Shown here in pieces: positions 53,001 to 61,056 of a DNA stretch of 64,000 bases. The notes beneath the pieces are model-generated. The model worked only from the letters and a program-made list of their open reading frames with translations, made no database searches and had not been told where the DNA came from. The first letter of the stretch is position 1; each line of letters opens with the position of its first letter. Origin of the DNA: Streptomyces sp. LaPpAH-108 (GTDB taxonomy: Bacteria > Actinomycetota > Actinomycetes > Streptomycetales > Streptomycetaceae); the NCBI RefSeq assembly GCF_000373625.1, contig NZ_KB891999.1, positions 101,738 through 165,737 on the forward strand, in the 5' to 3' direction. Both the position numbers and the translations under genes were made by a program.

Positions 53001-53332
53001 TCGGCGAGTGGATGTACGCCCACATCGCCGGGATCGCCCCCGCCGCACCCGGCTTCCGGAAGATCCTCGTACGCCCGCGCCCCGGCGGCGGCGTGACCGA
53101 GGCGCACGCCCGCTTCGACTCGGTGTACGGCCGCATCTCCACGGACTGGACGACGGACGCCCAGGGCTTCCGGCTCACCCTGACCGTGCCGCCCAGCACC
53201 ACGGCCGAGGTGTGGATCCCCGACGGCCGGCGACCGGCGCACGTCACCGGCGACACCGCCCGCCTCCTGCGCCGCGAGGACGGCAGCACCGTCTTCACCG
53301 CACCCCCGGGTACCCACCACTTCGCCAACTGA
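50081..53332 (+). CDS. Secreted GH78 alpha-L-rhamnosidase
   Basis: A 1083-residue glycoside hydrolase 78 from GTG 50081, with GGAG six bases upstream. Residues 1-30 are a twin-arginine signal (SRRQLLG then a hydrophobic Ala/Thr stretch), so it is exported folded. Fibronectin-like and Bac_rhamnosid N-terminal modules (about 60-400) precede the six-hairpin catalytic barrel. Catalytic motifs are DTPARDERLGWTGD (about 683-696) and GATTMWERWD (about 941-950), and a beta-sandwich ends the protein. It releases L-rhamnose from plant glycosides or polysaccharides for uptake by the divergent RhaS/P/Q/T system. Confidence 0.94.
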   Translation: MISRRQLLGTTATSALVTAVGTGAASAAGSSETTGAAGGAGAAGPSGSEVAAAVGHRPLRVSRPTVEYVSNPLGLDTAHPRLSWPLEPQGRGQAQSAYQVRVATSPARLTAPDVWDSGKVVSRDSVLVPYAGPELRSRTRYHWQVRVWDAADRAGEWSEPSWWETGLTAPSDWSARWIAAPARLVGAPSLEGASWIWFPEGDPASSAPAATRWFRGRVDVPEGVTRVRLVMSADDGFTAHADGVQLAHVEPDGPADNWRRPVVVDAQLEPGSVVFAVSATNATTGPAGLIGLIELTTPDGVRTVVTDASWKTVDKEPAGDWRSADYDDGSWAAAKVLAPWGGGPWGRISAAYSPAAQLRHEFRLPPGKKVARARLYASALGLYEAHLNGTRVGEDRLAPGWTDYRERVQYQTYDVTKQLTRGANALAVTLAAGWYAGSIAWYGPHQYGERPAFIGQLEVTYTDGSTERVLSGTDWRAANGPVANADLMAGEDYDARRETPGWTRPGHDDSAWATVEAVEKVTAALVAQVDGPVRLERDLPAKRVTEPRPGVHVFDLGQNMVGAVRLRVRGEAGTTVRLRHAEVLNPDGTLYTANLRTARATDTYVLKGEGTETFEPRFTFHGFRYVEVTGYPGRPPLDAVTGRVIHTSAPFTMPFRTDVPMLNQLHSNITWGQRGNFLSIPTDTPARDERLGWTGDINVFAPTATYTMESARFLTKWLDDLRDGQTADGAFPNVAPYMDVGTGTAGWGDAGVTVPWALHQTYGDVRVLERAWASMVRWLDHLKAHSTGYLRPAEGYGDWLNVDDETPKDVIATAYFAHSAALVAAAAEVLGKDPAPYRTLFGNVRDAFRAAYVTGGGRVKGDTQTAYVLALSMDLLAAPDRAPAADRLVELIEARDGHLSTGFLGTPRLLPVLTETGHTDVAYRLLTRRTFPSWGYQIDRGATTMWERWDSIRPDGTFQDAGMNSFNHYAYGSVGEWMYAHIAGIAPAAPGFRKILVRPRPGGGVTEAHARFDSVYGRISTDWTTDAQGFRLTLTVPPSTTAEVWIPDGRRPAHVTGDTARLLRREDGSTVFTAPPGTHHFAN

Positions 53333-53366
53333 CCGACCGGGAACCACCCTTGAGAAGGGCTGCGCG

Positions 53367-54566
53367 ATGACCTCCGGAACCAGCAAGGACGCCGCCGGTA
53401 CCAGGACCCTGACGCGGGACGAGGTGAAGGCGGCGCTGACGGCCCAGGCCGTCGAGACACCGTCCTGGGCATACGCCAACTCCGGTACGCGCTTCAAGGT
53501 GTTCGCGCAGCCCGGCGTCCCCCGCACCCCCTTCGAGAAACTGGACGACGCCGCCCAGGTGCACGCGCACACGGGCGTGGCGCCGACCGTCGCCCTGCAC
53601 ATCCCGTGGGACCGCGTCGACGACTACGGGGCGCTGGCCGCCCACGCCGAGAAGCGCGGGCTGCGGATCGGGGCGGTCAACTCCAATGTGTTCCAGGACG
53701 ACGACTACAAGCTGGGGTCGGTCACCAACCCCGATCCCGCGGTGCGCCGCAAGGCCGTCGCCCATCTCCTGGACTGCGTCGGCATCATGGAGGCGACCGG
53801 CTCCCGGGACCTGAAGCTCTGGTTCTCCGACGGCACCAACTACCCCGGCCAGGACGACCTCCGCACCCGCCAGGACCGGCTCGCCGAGGCGCTGCGCACG
53901 GTCTACGACCGCCTCGGCGACGGCCACCGGATGCTCCTGGAGTACAAGCTCTTCGAACCGGCCTTCTACGCCACCGACGTACCGGACTGGGGCACCGCCT
54001 ACGTCCACTGTCTCCAACTCGGCCCGAAGGCCCAGGTGGTGGTGGACACCGGCCATCACGCGCCCGGCACCAACATCGAGTTCATCGTCGCCACGCTGCT
54101 GCGCGAGGGAAAGCTCGGCGGCTTCGACTTCAACTCCCGCTTCTACGCGGACGACGACCTGATGGCCGGGGCCGCCGACCCCTTCCAGCTGTTCCGCATC
54201 ATGTACGAGGTGGTGCGCGGCGGCGGGTTCACGCCGGACGTGGCGTTCATGCTCGACCAGTGCCACAACATCGAGGCGAAGATCCCGGCGATCATCCGCT
54301 CGGTGATGAATGTGCAGGAGGCCACGGCGAAGGCGCTGCTGGTCGACGGGGAGGCCCTGGGCGAGGCCCAGCGCGCGGGGGACGTGCTGGCGGCCAACGG
54401 GGTCCTGATGGACGCGTTCAGCACGGACGTACGGCCGCTGCTCGCGGAGGTGCGGCAGGAGGCGGGGCTTGATCCGGACCCGCTCTCGGCCTACCGGCGG
54501 TCGGGGTGGCAGGAACGGATCGTGGCGGAGCGGGTGGGCGGGGAGCAGGCGGGGTGGGGGGCGTGA
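53367..54566 (+). CDS. rhaI: L-rhamnose isomerase
   Basis: A 399-residue isomerase of the RhaI (Pseudomonas stutzeri-like) family, converting L-rhamnose to L-rhamnulose. Metal and substrate residues are visible in LLEYKLFEPAFYATD, QVVVDTGHHAPGTNIEF, GGFDFNSRFYADDDLMAG, and FMLDQCHNIEAKIPAI. ATG 53367 has AAGGG upstream; that ribosome site lies in a small hairpin (53347-53359). It follows the rhamnosidase by 34 bp and starts the rhaI-rhaD-rhaB catabolic run. Confidence 0.94.
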   Translation: MTSGTSKDAAGTRTLTRDEVKAALTAQAVETPSWAYANSGTRFKVFAQPGVPRTPFEKLDDAAQVHAHTGVAPTVALHIPWDRVDDYGALAAHAEKRGLRIGAVNSNVFQDDDYKLGSVTNPDPAVRRKAVAHLLDCVGIMEATGSRDLKLWFSDGTNYPGQDDLRTRQDRLAEALRTVYDRLGDGHRMLLEYKLFEPAFYATDVPDWGTAYVHCLQLGPKAQVVVDTGHHAPGTNIEFIVATLLREGKLGGFDFNSRFYADDDLMAGAADPFQLFRIMYEVVRGGGFTPDVAFMLDQCHNIEAKIPAIIRSVMNVQEATAKALLVDGEALGEAQRAGDVLAANGVLMDAFSTDVRPLLAEVRQEAGLDPDPLSAYRRSGWQERIVAERVGGEQAGWGA

Positions 54567-54584
54567 GCGACATGGGGGCAGAAC

Positions 54585-54629
54585 ACATGGCGGGGCACCA
54601 CATAGCGGGGCACCACATGGGGGAATCGC
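54585..54629 (+). repeat. Three tandem 15-bp repeats before rhaD
   Basis: Three 15-bp units: ACATGGCGGGGCACC, ACATAGCGGGGCACC, ACATGGGGGAATCGC, followed by a fourth partial ACATGCC that holds the rhaD ATG. In the longer frame from GTG 54563 they encode a Met/His-rich stretch (HMAGHHIAGHHMGESHM). Confidence 0.8.
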
Positions 54630-54631
54630 AC

Positions 54632-56668
54632 ATGCCTGACCGGCATCCAGTGGTGGCCGACCTCCTGGACCGCGCCCACCGCCTCGGCGCCGACCCCCGC
54701 ACCACCAACTACGCGGGCGGCAACGCCTCCGCGAAGGGCACCGCCCCCGACCCGGTGACCGGGGACGACATCGGCCTGCTGTGGGTCAAGGGCTCGGGCG
54801 GCGACCTCGGCACCCTCACGGCGGAGGGCCTGGCCGTGCTGCGTCTGGACCGGCTGCGGGCGCTCGTGGACGTCTACCCCGGGGAGGCCCGCGAGGACGA
54901 GATGGTCGCGGCCTTCGACTACTGCCTACACGGCAAGGGCGGTGCGGCGCCGTCCATCGACACCGCGATGCACGCTCTGGTGGACGCCCCCCATGTGGAC
55001 CATCTGCATCCGGACTCCGGCATCGCGCTCGCCTGCGCGGCGGACGGGGAGAAGCTGACCGCCGAGTGCTTCGGCGACCAGGTGGTGTGGGTGCCGTGGC
55101 GGCGGCCCGGTTTCCAGCTGGGCCTGGACATCGCCCGGGTCAAGGAGGCCAACCCGCAGGCCGTCGGGGTGATCCTCGGCGGCCATGGGATCACCGCCTG
55201 GGGCGCCACCTCGGCGGAGTGCGAGCGCAACGCCCTGCACATCATCCGCACCGCCGAGAACTTCCTCACCGCACGCGGAAAGGCGGAGCCCTTCGGCCCG
55301 CTGCTCGCCGGGTACGCCCCGCTGGAGCCTGCCGCCCGCCGGGTCCGGGCCGCCGAGCTGGCCCCGGCGATCCGCGCGCTCGCCTCACAGGACCGCCCCC
55401 AGGTGGGACACTTCGACGACTCGCCCGAAGTGCTCGACTTCCTGTCCCGTACCGAGCACCCGAGGCTCGCCGCGCTCGGCACCTCCTGCCCCGACCACTT
55501 CCTCCGCACGAAAGTACGCCCCCTCGTCCTCGACCTCCCCCCGGGCACCCCGCTGGACGAGGTGAAGGCCCGGCTGCGGGAACTGCACACCGCCTACCGG
55601 GAGGAGTACGCCGCGTACTACGCCCGGCACGCGGGCCCCGGCTCCCCCGCGATGCGTGGCTCGGACCCGGCGGTCGTCCTCGTCCCGGGGATCGGCATGT
55701 TCTCGTACGGGAAAGACAAGCAGACGGCCCGGGTCGCGGGCGAATTCTACCGCAACGCGATCCGCGTGATGCGCGGGGCCGAGGCGGTGTCGTCGTACGC
55801 GCCGATCGAGGAGCGCGAGAAGTTCCGTATCGAGTACTGGGAGTTGGAGGAGGCCAAGCTGCGGCGGCTGCCCGCGCCCCGCCCGCTGGCCACCCGGATC
55901 GCACTGGTGACGGGCGCGGGCTCCGGCATCGGCCGCGCGATCGCACACCGGCTGGCCGCCGAGGGTGCCTGTGTGGTGGTGGCCGACATCAAGGGCGCGG
56001 CAGCCGTGGCCGAGGAACTGGGCGGTCCGGACAGGGCGGTTGCCGTCACGGTGGACGTGACGGACGAGGAGCGGATCGTCGATGCCTTCCGCCAAGCGGT
56101 GCTCGCGTTCGGCGGGGTGGACCTGGTCGTCAACAGCGCCGGGATCTCCGTCTCCAAGCCGCTGCTGGAGACGACGGCGCGCGACTGGGACCTCCAGCAC
56201 GACATCATGGCCCGCGGTTCCTTCCTGGTCTCCCGCGAGGCGGCCCGGGTGATGACCGAGCAGCGACTCGGTGGCGACATCGTCTACATCACCTCCAAGA
56301 ACGCGGTCTTCGCGGGCCCGAACAACATCGCCTACTCCGCCGCCAAGGCCGACCAGGCCCATCAAGTACGCCTCCTAGCCGCTGAGTTGGGAGAGCACGG
56401 CATCCGGGTCAACGGAATCAACCCCGACGGCGTGGTGCGCGGCTCCGGCATCTTCGCGGGCGGCTGGGGCGCGCGGCGCGCGGCGACGTACGGCATCGAG
56501 GAGGAGAAGCTGGGCGAGTTCTACGCCCAACGCACCCTGCTCAAGCGGGAGGTGCTGCCCGAGCACGTGGCCAACGCGGTGTTCGCGCTGACCGGCGGGG
56601 ACCTCACCCATACGACGGGTGCGCACCTTCCGGTCGACGCGGGTGTGGCCGCCGCGTTCCTGCGGTGA
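54632..56668 (+). CDS. rhaD: Bifunctional rhamnulose-1-phosphate aldolase/short-chain dehydrogenase
   Basis: A 678-residue fusion. The class II aldolase domain is at about 1-420: NYAGGNASAKG, then zinc histidines in VDHLHPDSGIALA and GGHGITAWGA. The SDR domain is at about 430-678: TGAGSGIGRAIAH, LVVNSAGISVSKP, Tyr-Lys in AYSAAKADQ, and GINPDGVV. The aldolase splits L-rhamnulose-1-phosphate into DHAP and L-lactaldehyde; the SDR oxidises lactaldehyde. I chose ATG 54632 (GGGGGA upstream, family-like MPDRHPVVADLLDRAHRLG). A GTG at 54563 overlaps the rhaI stop by 4 bp and would add 23 Met/His-rich residues. Confidence 0.92.
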   Translation: MPDRHPVVADLLDRAHRLGADPRTTNYAGGNASAKGTAPDPVTGDDIGLLWVKGSGGDLGTLTAEGLAVLRLDRLRALVDVYPGEAREDEMVAAFDYCLHGKGGAAPSIDTAMHALVDAPHVDHLHPDSGIALACAADGEKLTAECFGDQVVWVPWRRPGFQLGLDIARVKEANPQAVGVILGGHGITAWGATSAECERNALHIIRTAENFLTARGKAEPFGPLLAGYAPLEPAARRVRAAELAPAIRALASQDRPQVGHFDDSPEVLDFLSRTEHPRLAALGTSCPDHFLRTKVRPLVLDLPPGTPLDEVKARLRELHTAYREEYAAYYARHAGPGSPAMRGSDPAVVLVPGIGMFSYGKDKQTARVAGEFYRNAIRVMRGAEAVSSYAPIEEREKFRIEYWELEEAKLRRLPAPRPLATRIALVTGAGSGIGRAIAHRLAAEGACVVVADIKGAAAVAEELGGPDRAVAVTVDVTDEERIVDAFRQAVLAFGGVDLVVNSAGISVSKPLLETTARDWDLQHDIMARGSFLVSREAARVMTEQRLGGDIVYITSKNAVFAGPNNIAYSAAKADQAHQVRLLAAELGEHGIRVNGINPDGVVRGSGIFAGGWGARRAATYGIEEEKLGEFYAQRTLLKREVLPEHVANAVFALTGGDLTHTTGAHLPVDAGVAAAFLR

Positions 56669-58134
56669 GCGGCGCGGCCGGGACGCGCGCGTACGCCGCC
56701 GTCGACCTCGGCGCGTCCAGCGGGCGCGTCATGGTCGGCCGGGTCGGCCCCGGCACACTCCACCTGACCGAGGCACACCGCTTCCCGAACCGGCCGGTCC
56801 GGCTCCCCGACGGGCTGCACTGGGACATCCTCGCCCTGTACGCCGGGGTCCTGGACGGCCTACGGGCCGCCGGGCGCACGGCATCCCTGGCCTCGGTCGG
56901 CATCGACTCCTGGGCCGTCGACCACGGCCTCCTCGACGCCGACGGGGCGCTGCTCGGCAACCCGGTGCACTACCGGGACACCCGCACCGAGGGCGTGGCC
57001 GAACGGGTGTGGGCGCAGGTCCCGGCGACGGAGCTGTACGCGCGCACGGGAATCCAGTACGCCCCGTTCAATACCCTCTATCAGCTGGTCGCCGCCCGGG
57101 GCACGGCCCAACTCGGGGCCGCGCGCCAGGTGTTGCTGATCCCGGACCTGCTGGCGTACTGGCTGACGGGCACGCGCGGCACCGAACTCACCAACGCCTC
57201 CACCACTCAGCTGATCGACCCCAACACCCGTTCCTGGAATGGTGAGTTGGCCCGGCAGCTCGGCATCGACCCGACCCTCTTCGCACCCCTCCGCCACCCG
57301 GGCGACCCGGCCGGACACCTCCTGCCCACCGTCCTGACAGAGACCGGTCTGACCGGCCCGATCCCCGTCACCACGGTCGCCTCGCACGACACGGCATCCG
57401 CCGTAGCCGCCGTACCGGCCCGCACCGGGGAACGGTTCGCGTACATCTGCACCGGCACCTGGTCCCTCGCGGGCCTCGAACTCGACGCCCCCGTCCTCAC
57501 CGAGGCGAGCCGTCGCGCCAACTTCACGAACGAACTCGGCTTGGACTCCACCGTCCGCTATCTCCGCAACATCATGGGCCTCTGGCTCCTCCAGGAGTGC
57601 CTGCGCGCGTGGAACGAGCCGGACCTGGCCCAACTCCTGTGTGAGGCGGCCGAGTCGGAGCCCCTGAGATCGGTGGTGGACGCGAGCGACCCCGCCTTCC
57701 TCACCCCCGGCGACATGCCCCACCGCATCGCCACGGCGTGCCGCACCACGGACCAGCCGCCCCCGAAGTCCCGGGCGGCCACCGTCCGTTGCGTCCTGGA
57801 CTCCCTGGCCCTGGCCCACCGCCGCGCCCTCATGGACGTCCAGCGCCTCGCCGACCACCCCGTCGACGTGGTCCACCTGGTCGGCGGCGGCGCCCACAAC
57901 CCCCTCCTCTGCCAACTGACCGCCGACGCCTGCGGCCTCCCCCTCATCGCCGGCCCCACCGAGGCCGCCGCCCTCGGCAACACCCTCGTCCAGGCCCGCA
58001 CTTACGGCGACACCGGCGCCTCCCTGACCGAGATGCGCGCCCTCGTGGCCGACACCCAGCCCCTGAAACGCTACGAGCCCCGGGGCGCAACGGAGGCGTG
58101 GCGGAGGGCGGAACGACGACTCGCCGGGGCATGA
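56665..58134 (+). CDS. rhaB: Rhamnulokinase
   Basis: A 489-residue FGGY-family sugar kinase phosphorylating L-rhamnulose with ATP. AAVDLGASSGRVMVG (about 11-25) is the phosphate-binding loop. GIDSWAVDHGLLD, VASHDTASAVAAVPA, TGTWSLAGLE, and VHLVGGGAHNPLLCQLTAD are family motifs. GTG 56665 overlaps the rhaD stop by 4 bp. It feeds the aldolase encoded just upstream. No rhamnose mutarotase gene is seen in the cluster. Confidence 0.95.
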   Translation: MSGAAGTRAYAAVDLGASSGRVMVGRVGPGTLHLTEAHRFPNRPVRLPDGLHWDILALYAGVLDGLRAAGRTASLASVGIDSWAVDHGLLDADGALLGNPVHYRDTRTEGVAERVWAQVPATELYARTGIQYAPFNTLYQLVAARGTAQLGAARQVLLIPDLLAYWLTGTRGTELTNASTTQLIDPNTRSWNGELARQLGIDPTLFAPLRHPGDPAGHLLPTVLTETGLTGPIPVTTVASHDTASAVAAVPARTGERFAYICTGTWSLAGLELDAPVLTEASRRANFTNELGLDSTVRYLRNIMGLWLLQECLRAWNEPDLAQLLCEAAESEPLRSVVDASDPAFLTPGDMPHRIATACRTTDQPPPKSRAATVRCVLDSLALAHRRALMDVQRLADHPVDVVHLVGGGAHNPLLCQLTADACGLPLIAGPTEAAALGNTLVQARTYGDTGASLTEMRALVADTQPLKRYEPRGATEAWRRAERRLAGA

Positions 58135-58146
58135 TCGTCAGCGCCC

Positions 58147-58334
58147 TCACGCCCGAGGCTTCCCCAGCAGCACCACGTGGCCCGACTCGACATCGAACCC
58201 CAGCACCGGCCGACTCCGCTCCCCGCCCCCTCGGACACCATCACCACCGGCTTGCCCAGCCGACGCCCGATGTCACGAAGAAACCCGCACAGCACATCCA
58301 GCCGCGCCGGCGCCTGCAGCTCCCGCAGATCCAC
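58147..58334 (-). pseudogene. Frameshifted small conserved protein
   Basis: From GTG 58334 the frame reads VDLRELQAPARLDVLCGFLR, then DIGRRLGKPVVMVSEGAG. A neighbouring frame continues RPVLGFDVESGHVVLLGKPR to a TGA at 58147. Joining the two needs one missing base at about 58210-58220 and gives a protein of some 62 residues resembling small Streptomyces proteins with RRLGKPV..SEG..PVLGFDV (recalled, not checked). A sequencing error could cause the same picture. Confidence 0.5.
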
Positions 58335-58436
58335 GGAGTATCACTGCGCCAGCCACTCGCACCGCTCAGACCGAGGACCGCCTGCCCATCCTCCACCGCA
58401 CGGTCATCATGGCCCCGGAGTCAGGAAGCGGGTTTC

Positions 58437-59771
58437 CTACAGGCCCACGTCCCGGTTGCGGATGTCCTCCAGGGATTCGCGGCGGATCAGGACGCGGGCG
58501 ATGCCGTCGCGGACGGCGATCACCGGAGGGCGGCCGACCAGGTTGTAGCCGGAGGCCATGGAAAGGTGGTAGGCGCCGGCGACCGGGACGGCGAGCAGGT
58601 CGCCGGGGTGCAGGTCGGCGGGGAGTTCGATGTCGGCGGCCAGGATGTCGCCGGCCTCGCAGTGGCGGCCCACCACGGTCACCGGGGCGAGGGCGGCGGT
58701 GCTGTGGCGGCCGATCAGCCGTGGGGCGTACCGGACGCCGTACAGGGCCGGGCGCGGGTTGTCGCCCATGCCGCCGTCCACGGCCACGAACACGTGGTGG
58801 CCTGTGCGCTTCACGGACAGGACGCGGTACAGGGCGATGCCCGCGGGGCCCACGACGGCCCGTCCCGGCTCGATGATCAGGCGGGGGACGGGAAGCCGGG
58901 CCGCCGCGCAGGCTTCGGCCAGTTCCGTGCGGACCGCGCGGGCCAGCGCCGTCAGGTCGAGGGCTTCCTCGCCGGGCCGGTAGGCGATGCCGTGGCCGCC
59001 GCCGAGGTCGAGTTCGGGCAGGACCAGTCCGTGCTGCTCATGGAGGCGGCTCAGCAGCCCGGCCATGCGGCGTACGGCGGCCAGATACGGCTTGACGCTG
59101 GTGATCTGGGAGCCCAAGTGGCAGTGCAGGCCGGTGAGTTCGAGCTGCGGCTGGTCGAGGATGCGGGCGATGGCGTGCTGCGCGTAGCCGTCGGCGATGG
59201 ACAGGCCGAACTGCTGGTCGTCCGTGCCGGTACGGATCTTCGCGTGGCCGCCCGCGCTGATGCCGGGGACGACCCGCACCATGACCTTCTGATGGCCGTC
59301 GGGCCCGACGGCCGCAGCGAGCCGGGCTATCTCCGAGGGGCTGTCGATGACGATGCGGCCGACCCCCAGACGCAGGGCCGTGTCCAGGTCGCGGGGGGAC
59401 TTGGCGTTGCCGTGCAGCACGATGCGCTCGGGCGGAAAGCCGGTGGTGACGGCGAGCTGGAGCTCACCGGCGGAGCAGACGTCGAGGCCGAGACCCTCGT
59501 CGGCCATCCAGTGAACCAGGGCGCGGCAGAGGAACGCCTTGGCCGCGTAGAGAACTTCGGCGTTCGGGAATGCCTCCCGGTAGGTGCGGCAGCGGCTTCG
59601 GACCTCGGCTTCGTCAAGGACGTAGACGGGGGTGCCGAAGCGGTCGGCGATCTCGGCAAGCGGGACGCCGCCCACGGCGAGGTCGCCGGGCCGGGGCTCG
59701 GTGGCCGAGGCGGGCCACACCGACAGGTCGGCGGCCGAGGCGGGGACGGTGGGCTCATGGACCGTGGTCAT
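58437..59771 (-). CDS. lysA: Diaminopimelate decarboxylase-like PLP enzyme (lysA paralogue)
   Basis: A 444-residue fold-III PLP decarboxylase. The PLP lysine is in VLYAAKAFLCRALV (about 74-87). LDVCSAGELQLAV, HGNAKSPRDLD, LTGLHCHLGSQI, LDLGGGHGIAY, IIEPGRAVVGPAG, and GRHCEAGDILAADIELP are conserved; the last carries the Cys of the active site. Family reaction: meso-diaminopimelate to L-lysine. No other lysine or threonine genes are adjacent, unlike a housekeeping lysA, so it may serve a specialised pathway. The SAV_915-type gene lies 13 bp upstream on the same strand. Confidence 0.92.
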   Translation of the reverse strand: MTTVHEPTVPASAADLSVWPASATEPRPGDLAVGGVPLAEIADRFGTPVYVLDEAEVRSRCRTYREAFPNAEVLYAAKAFLCRALVHWMADEGLGLDVCSAGELQLAVTTGFPPERIVLHGNAKSPRDLDTALRLGVGRIVIDSPSEIARLAAAVGPDGHQKVMVRVVPGISAGGHAKIRTGTDDQQFGLSIADGYAQHAIARILDQPQLELTGLHCHLGSQITSVKPYLAAVRRMAGLLSRLHEQHGLVLPELDLGGGHGIAYRPGEEALDLTALARAVRTELAEACAAARLPVPRLIIEPGRAVVGPAGIALYRVLSVKRTGHHVFVAVDGGMGDNPRPALYGVRYAPRLIGRHSTAALAPVTVVGRHCEAGDILAADIELPADLHPGDLLAVPVAGAYHLSMASGYNLVGRPPVIAVRDGIARVLIRRESLEDIRNRDVGL

Positions 59772-59784
59772 CGTGCTGCCCCTC

Positions 59785-60132
59785 TCAGGCGGCCCGCAGG
59801 GCGGGGATGTCGTGGGCGGCCGGCGCGGCAGGTGCGACCGGCCCGGGAGCCGGGGCGGTGAACTGCGGGTCCACCGTGACGGTGGTGATGCCGAGCGGGG
59901 CGGTCAGCGCACGCAGGGCGGGTTCGGCGAGACGGATCCATGCCTGGCCGGGGCCGAGGACGGAGGTCAGCCCGCGCTCGGAGGTGAAGCCGACGGCCGT
60001 ACGGTCGCCGAGCGGTGTGCGGAAGAGCCGGGCCGCACACCCGGAGGGGCCCGGCCGGACCGGGACGTACAGGGGTCCGGCCGGGTGGCGATCGGAGGGC
60101 TCGGGGTCGTCCTCGTAGAGGAGTGCGGACAT
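59785..60132 (-). CDS. SAV_915 family protein
   Basis: A 115-residue protein from ATG 60132, with GGAGG upstream. LYEDDPEPSDRHPAGPLYVP, then GCAARLFRTPLGDRTAVGFT and GPGQAWIRLAEPALRALTAP match the SAV_915 family as I remember it. Function unknown. It probably forms an operon with the lysA-like gene (13 bp gap). Confidence 0.8.
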   Translation of the reverse strand: MSALLYEDDPEPSDRHPAGPLYVPVRPGPSGCAARLFRTPLGDRTAVGFTSERGLTSVLGPGQAWIRLAEPALRALTAPLGITTVTVDPQFTAPAPGPVAPAAPAAHDIPALRAA

Positions 60133-60304
60133 GGGTGCCTCCTGGAAGGCGATCGGTGTGTGGCGCCCCGGGCGCGGGGAGGCGGACCGGGGCTCGCTTC
60201 GACGTTATGCCCGGCACCCCCGGCTTCCGGGGGTGCCCTGACGGAATGCTGACGGTGGCCCGTGGGACCTTGACGGCATACTGATGCGCCACGCGTGGGA
60301 CTCC

Positions 60305-60324
60305 GTGGCACCGCTTGGCGCCAT
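60305..60324. promoter_or_regulatory. Candidate HicB-like operator, distal
   Basis: GTGGCACCGCTTGGCGCCAT: the two half sites TGGCACC and TGGCGCC face each other as in the proximal copy at 60417, with a spacer one base shorter. Confidence 0.5.
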
Positions 60325-60416
60325 CTTGGCTCAAGCGCATGCATCGCCGCGTTTCCGCAGCTCAGGGGCTACGACGTCCGGATCGCCACACCCAAGGGCA
60401 CCCTAAAGGCTTGCGT

Positions 60417-60437
60417 ATGGCGCCACTATGGCACCAT
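60417..60437. promoter_or_regulatory. Candidate HicB-like operator, proximal
   Basis: ATGGCGCCA, spacer CTA, TGGCACCAT: a 21-bp imperfect palindrome (16 of 21 symmetric) ending 9 bp before the HicB-like ATG. Ribbon-helix-helix proteins usually autoregulate through such sites. Confidence 0.55.
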
Positions 60438-60446
60438 GATGACGCC

Positions 60447-60965
60447 ATGGACCTCACTCCGTATGTCGAGACCCTTCGCCGTGAACTCGCGGTGGCCGCC
60501 GAGGCCGGCGGGGAAGATGCCCGTGAGCTGGCCGAGCGGCTGACCGCTCCGCTGGAGTCGGCGACCCGGCTGACCCTGCTCAACGTGCTCTCCGCCGCGA
60601 TGGACGAGATCACCCGCGAACTCGCCCCCGGCTCGGTCGACGTACGGCTGCGCGGGCTCGACCCCGACTTCGTGGTGACGCTCCCGGCGACCGGCGGCGG
60701 CTATGCGGAAGCGGGCGACGTGCCCGTCGGACAGCTCAGCGCACCGGCACCCGCCGAGGGCGACGAGGGCGGCACCGCGCGGGTCAACCTGCGCCTGCCC
60801 GCCCGTCTCAAGGCGCGGGCCGAGGACGCCGCGAGCCGCGAGGGGCTGTCGGTCAACGCGTGGCTGGTACGGGCCGTGTCGGCCGCGGTCGACGGCGGTG
60901 CGCAGCCGCGCACCCCGCAGCGGACCCGCACCGTCGGACAGAGCTTCACGGGCTGGGTGCGCTAG
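60447..60965 (+). CDS. HicB-like protein with C-terminal ribbon-helix-helix domain
   Basis: A 172-residue protein from ATG 60447. The N-terminal half (MDLTPYVETLRRELAVAAEA, LTLLNVLSAAMDEITRELAP) is helical. The C-terminal part TARVNLRLPARLKARAEDAA, then REGLSVNAWLVRAVSAAVDG (about 115-155), is a ribbon-helix-helix of HicB/Arc type. No HicA toxin gene is next to it. Its partner is the DUF4097 gene 91 bp downstream, a pairing I recall from other Streptomyces. Autoregulation through sites at 60305 and 60417 is likely. Confidence 0.85.
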   Translation: MDLTPYVETLRRELAVAAEAGGEDARELAERLTAPLESATRLTLLNVLSAAMDEITRELAPGSVDVRLRGLDPDFVVTLPATGGGYAEAGDVPVGQLSAPAPAEGDEGGTARVNLRLPARLKARAEDAASREGLSVNAWLVRAVSAAVDGGAQPRTPQRTRTVGQSFTGWVR

Positions 60966-61056
60966 CCGCGCCCACCCTCGCACCAGACGTCGCACCTCAC
61001 CCACACCACGTCCCACCTGCGGGGACGGCTCAAGGACTCACAAGGACGGGACAGCC

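Noticed and set aside
48569..53332. One 1587-codon frame covering the rhamnosidase and 1.5 kb upstream
   Set aside because: The upstream third is antisense to the RhaT-type ATPase and lacks coding character; the GTG at 50081 with GGAG and a Tat signal is the evident start.
49952..53602. A 1216-codon frame antisense to the rhamnosidase
   Set aside because: Arg/Gly/Val-rich shadow without motifs; GH78 catalytic motifs are on the other strand.
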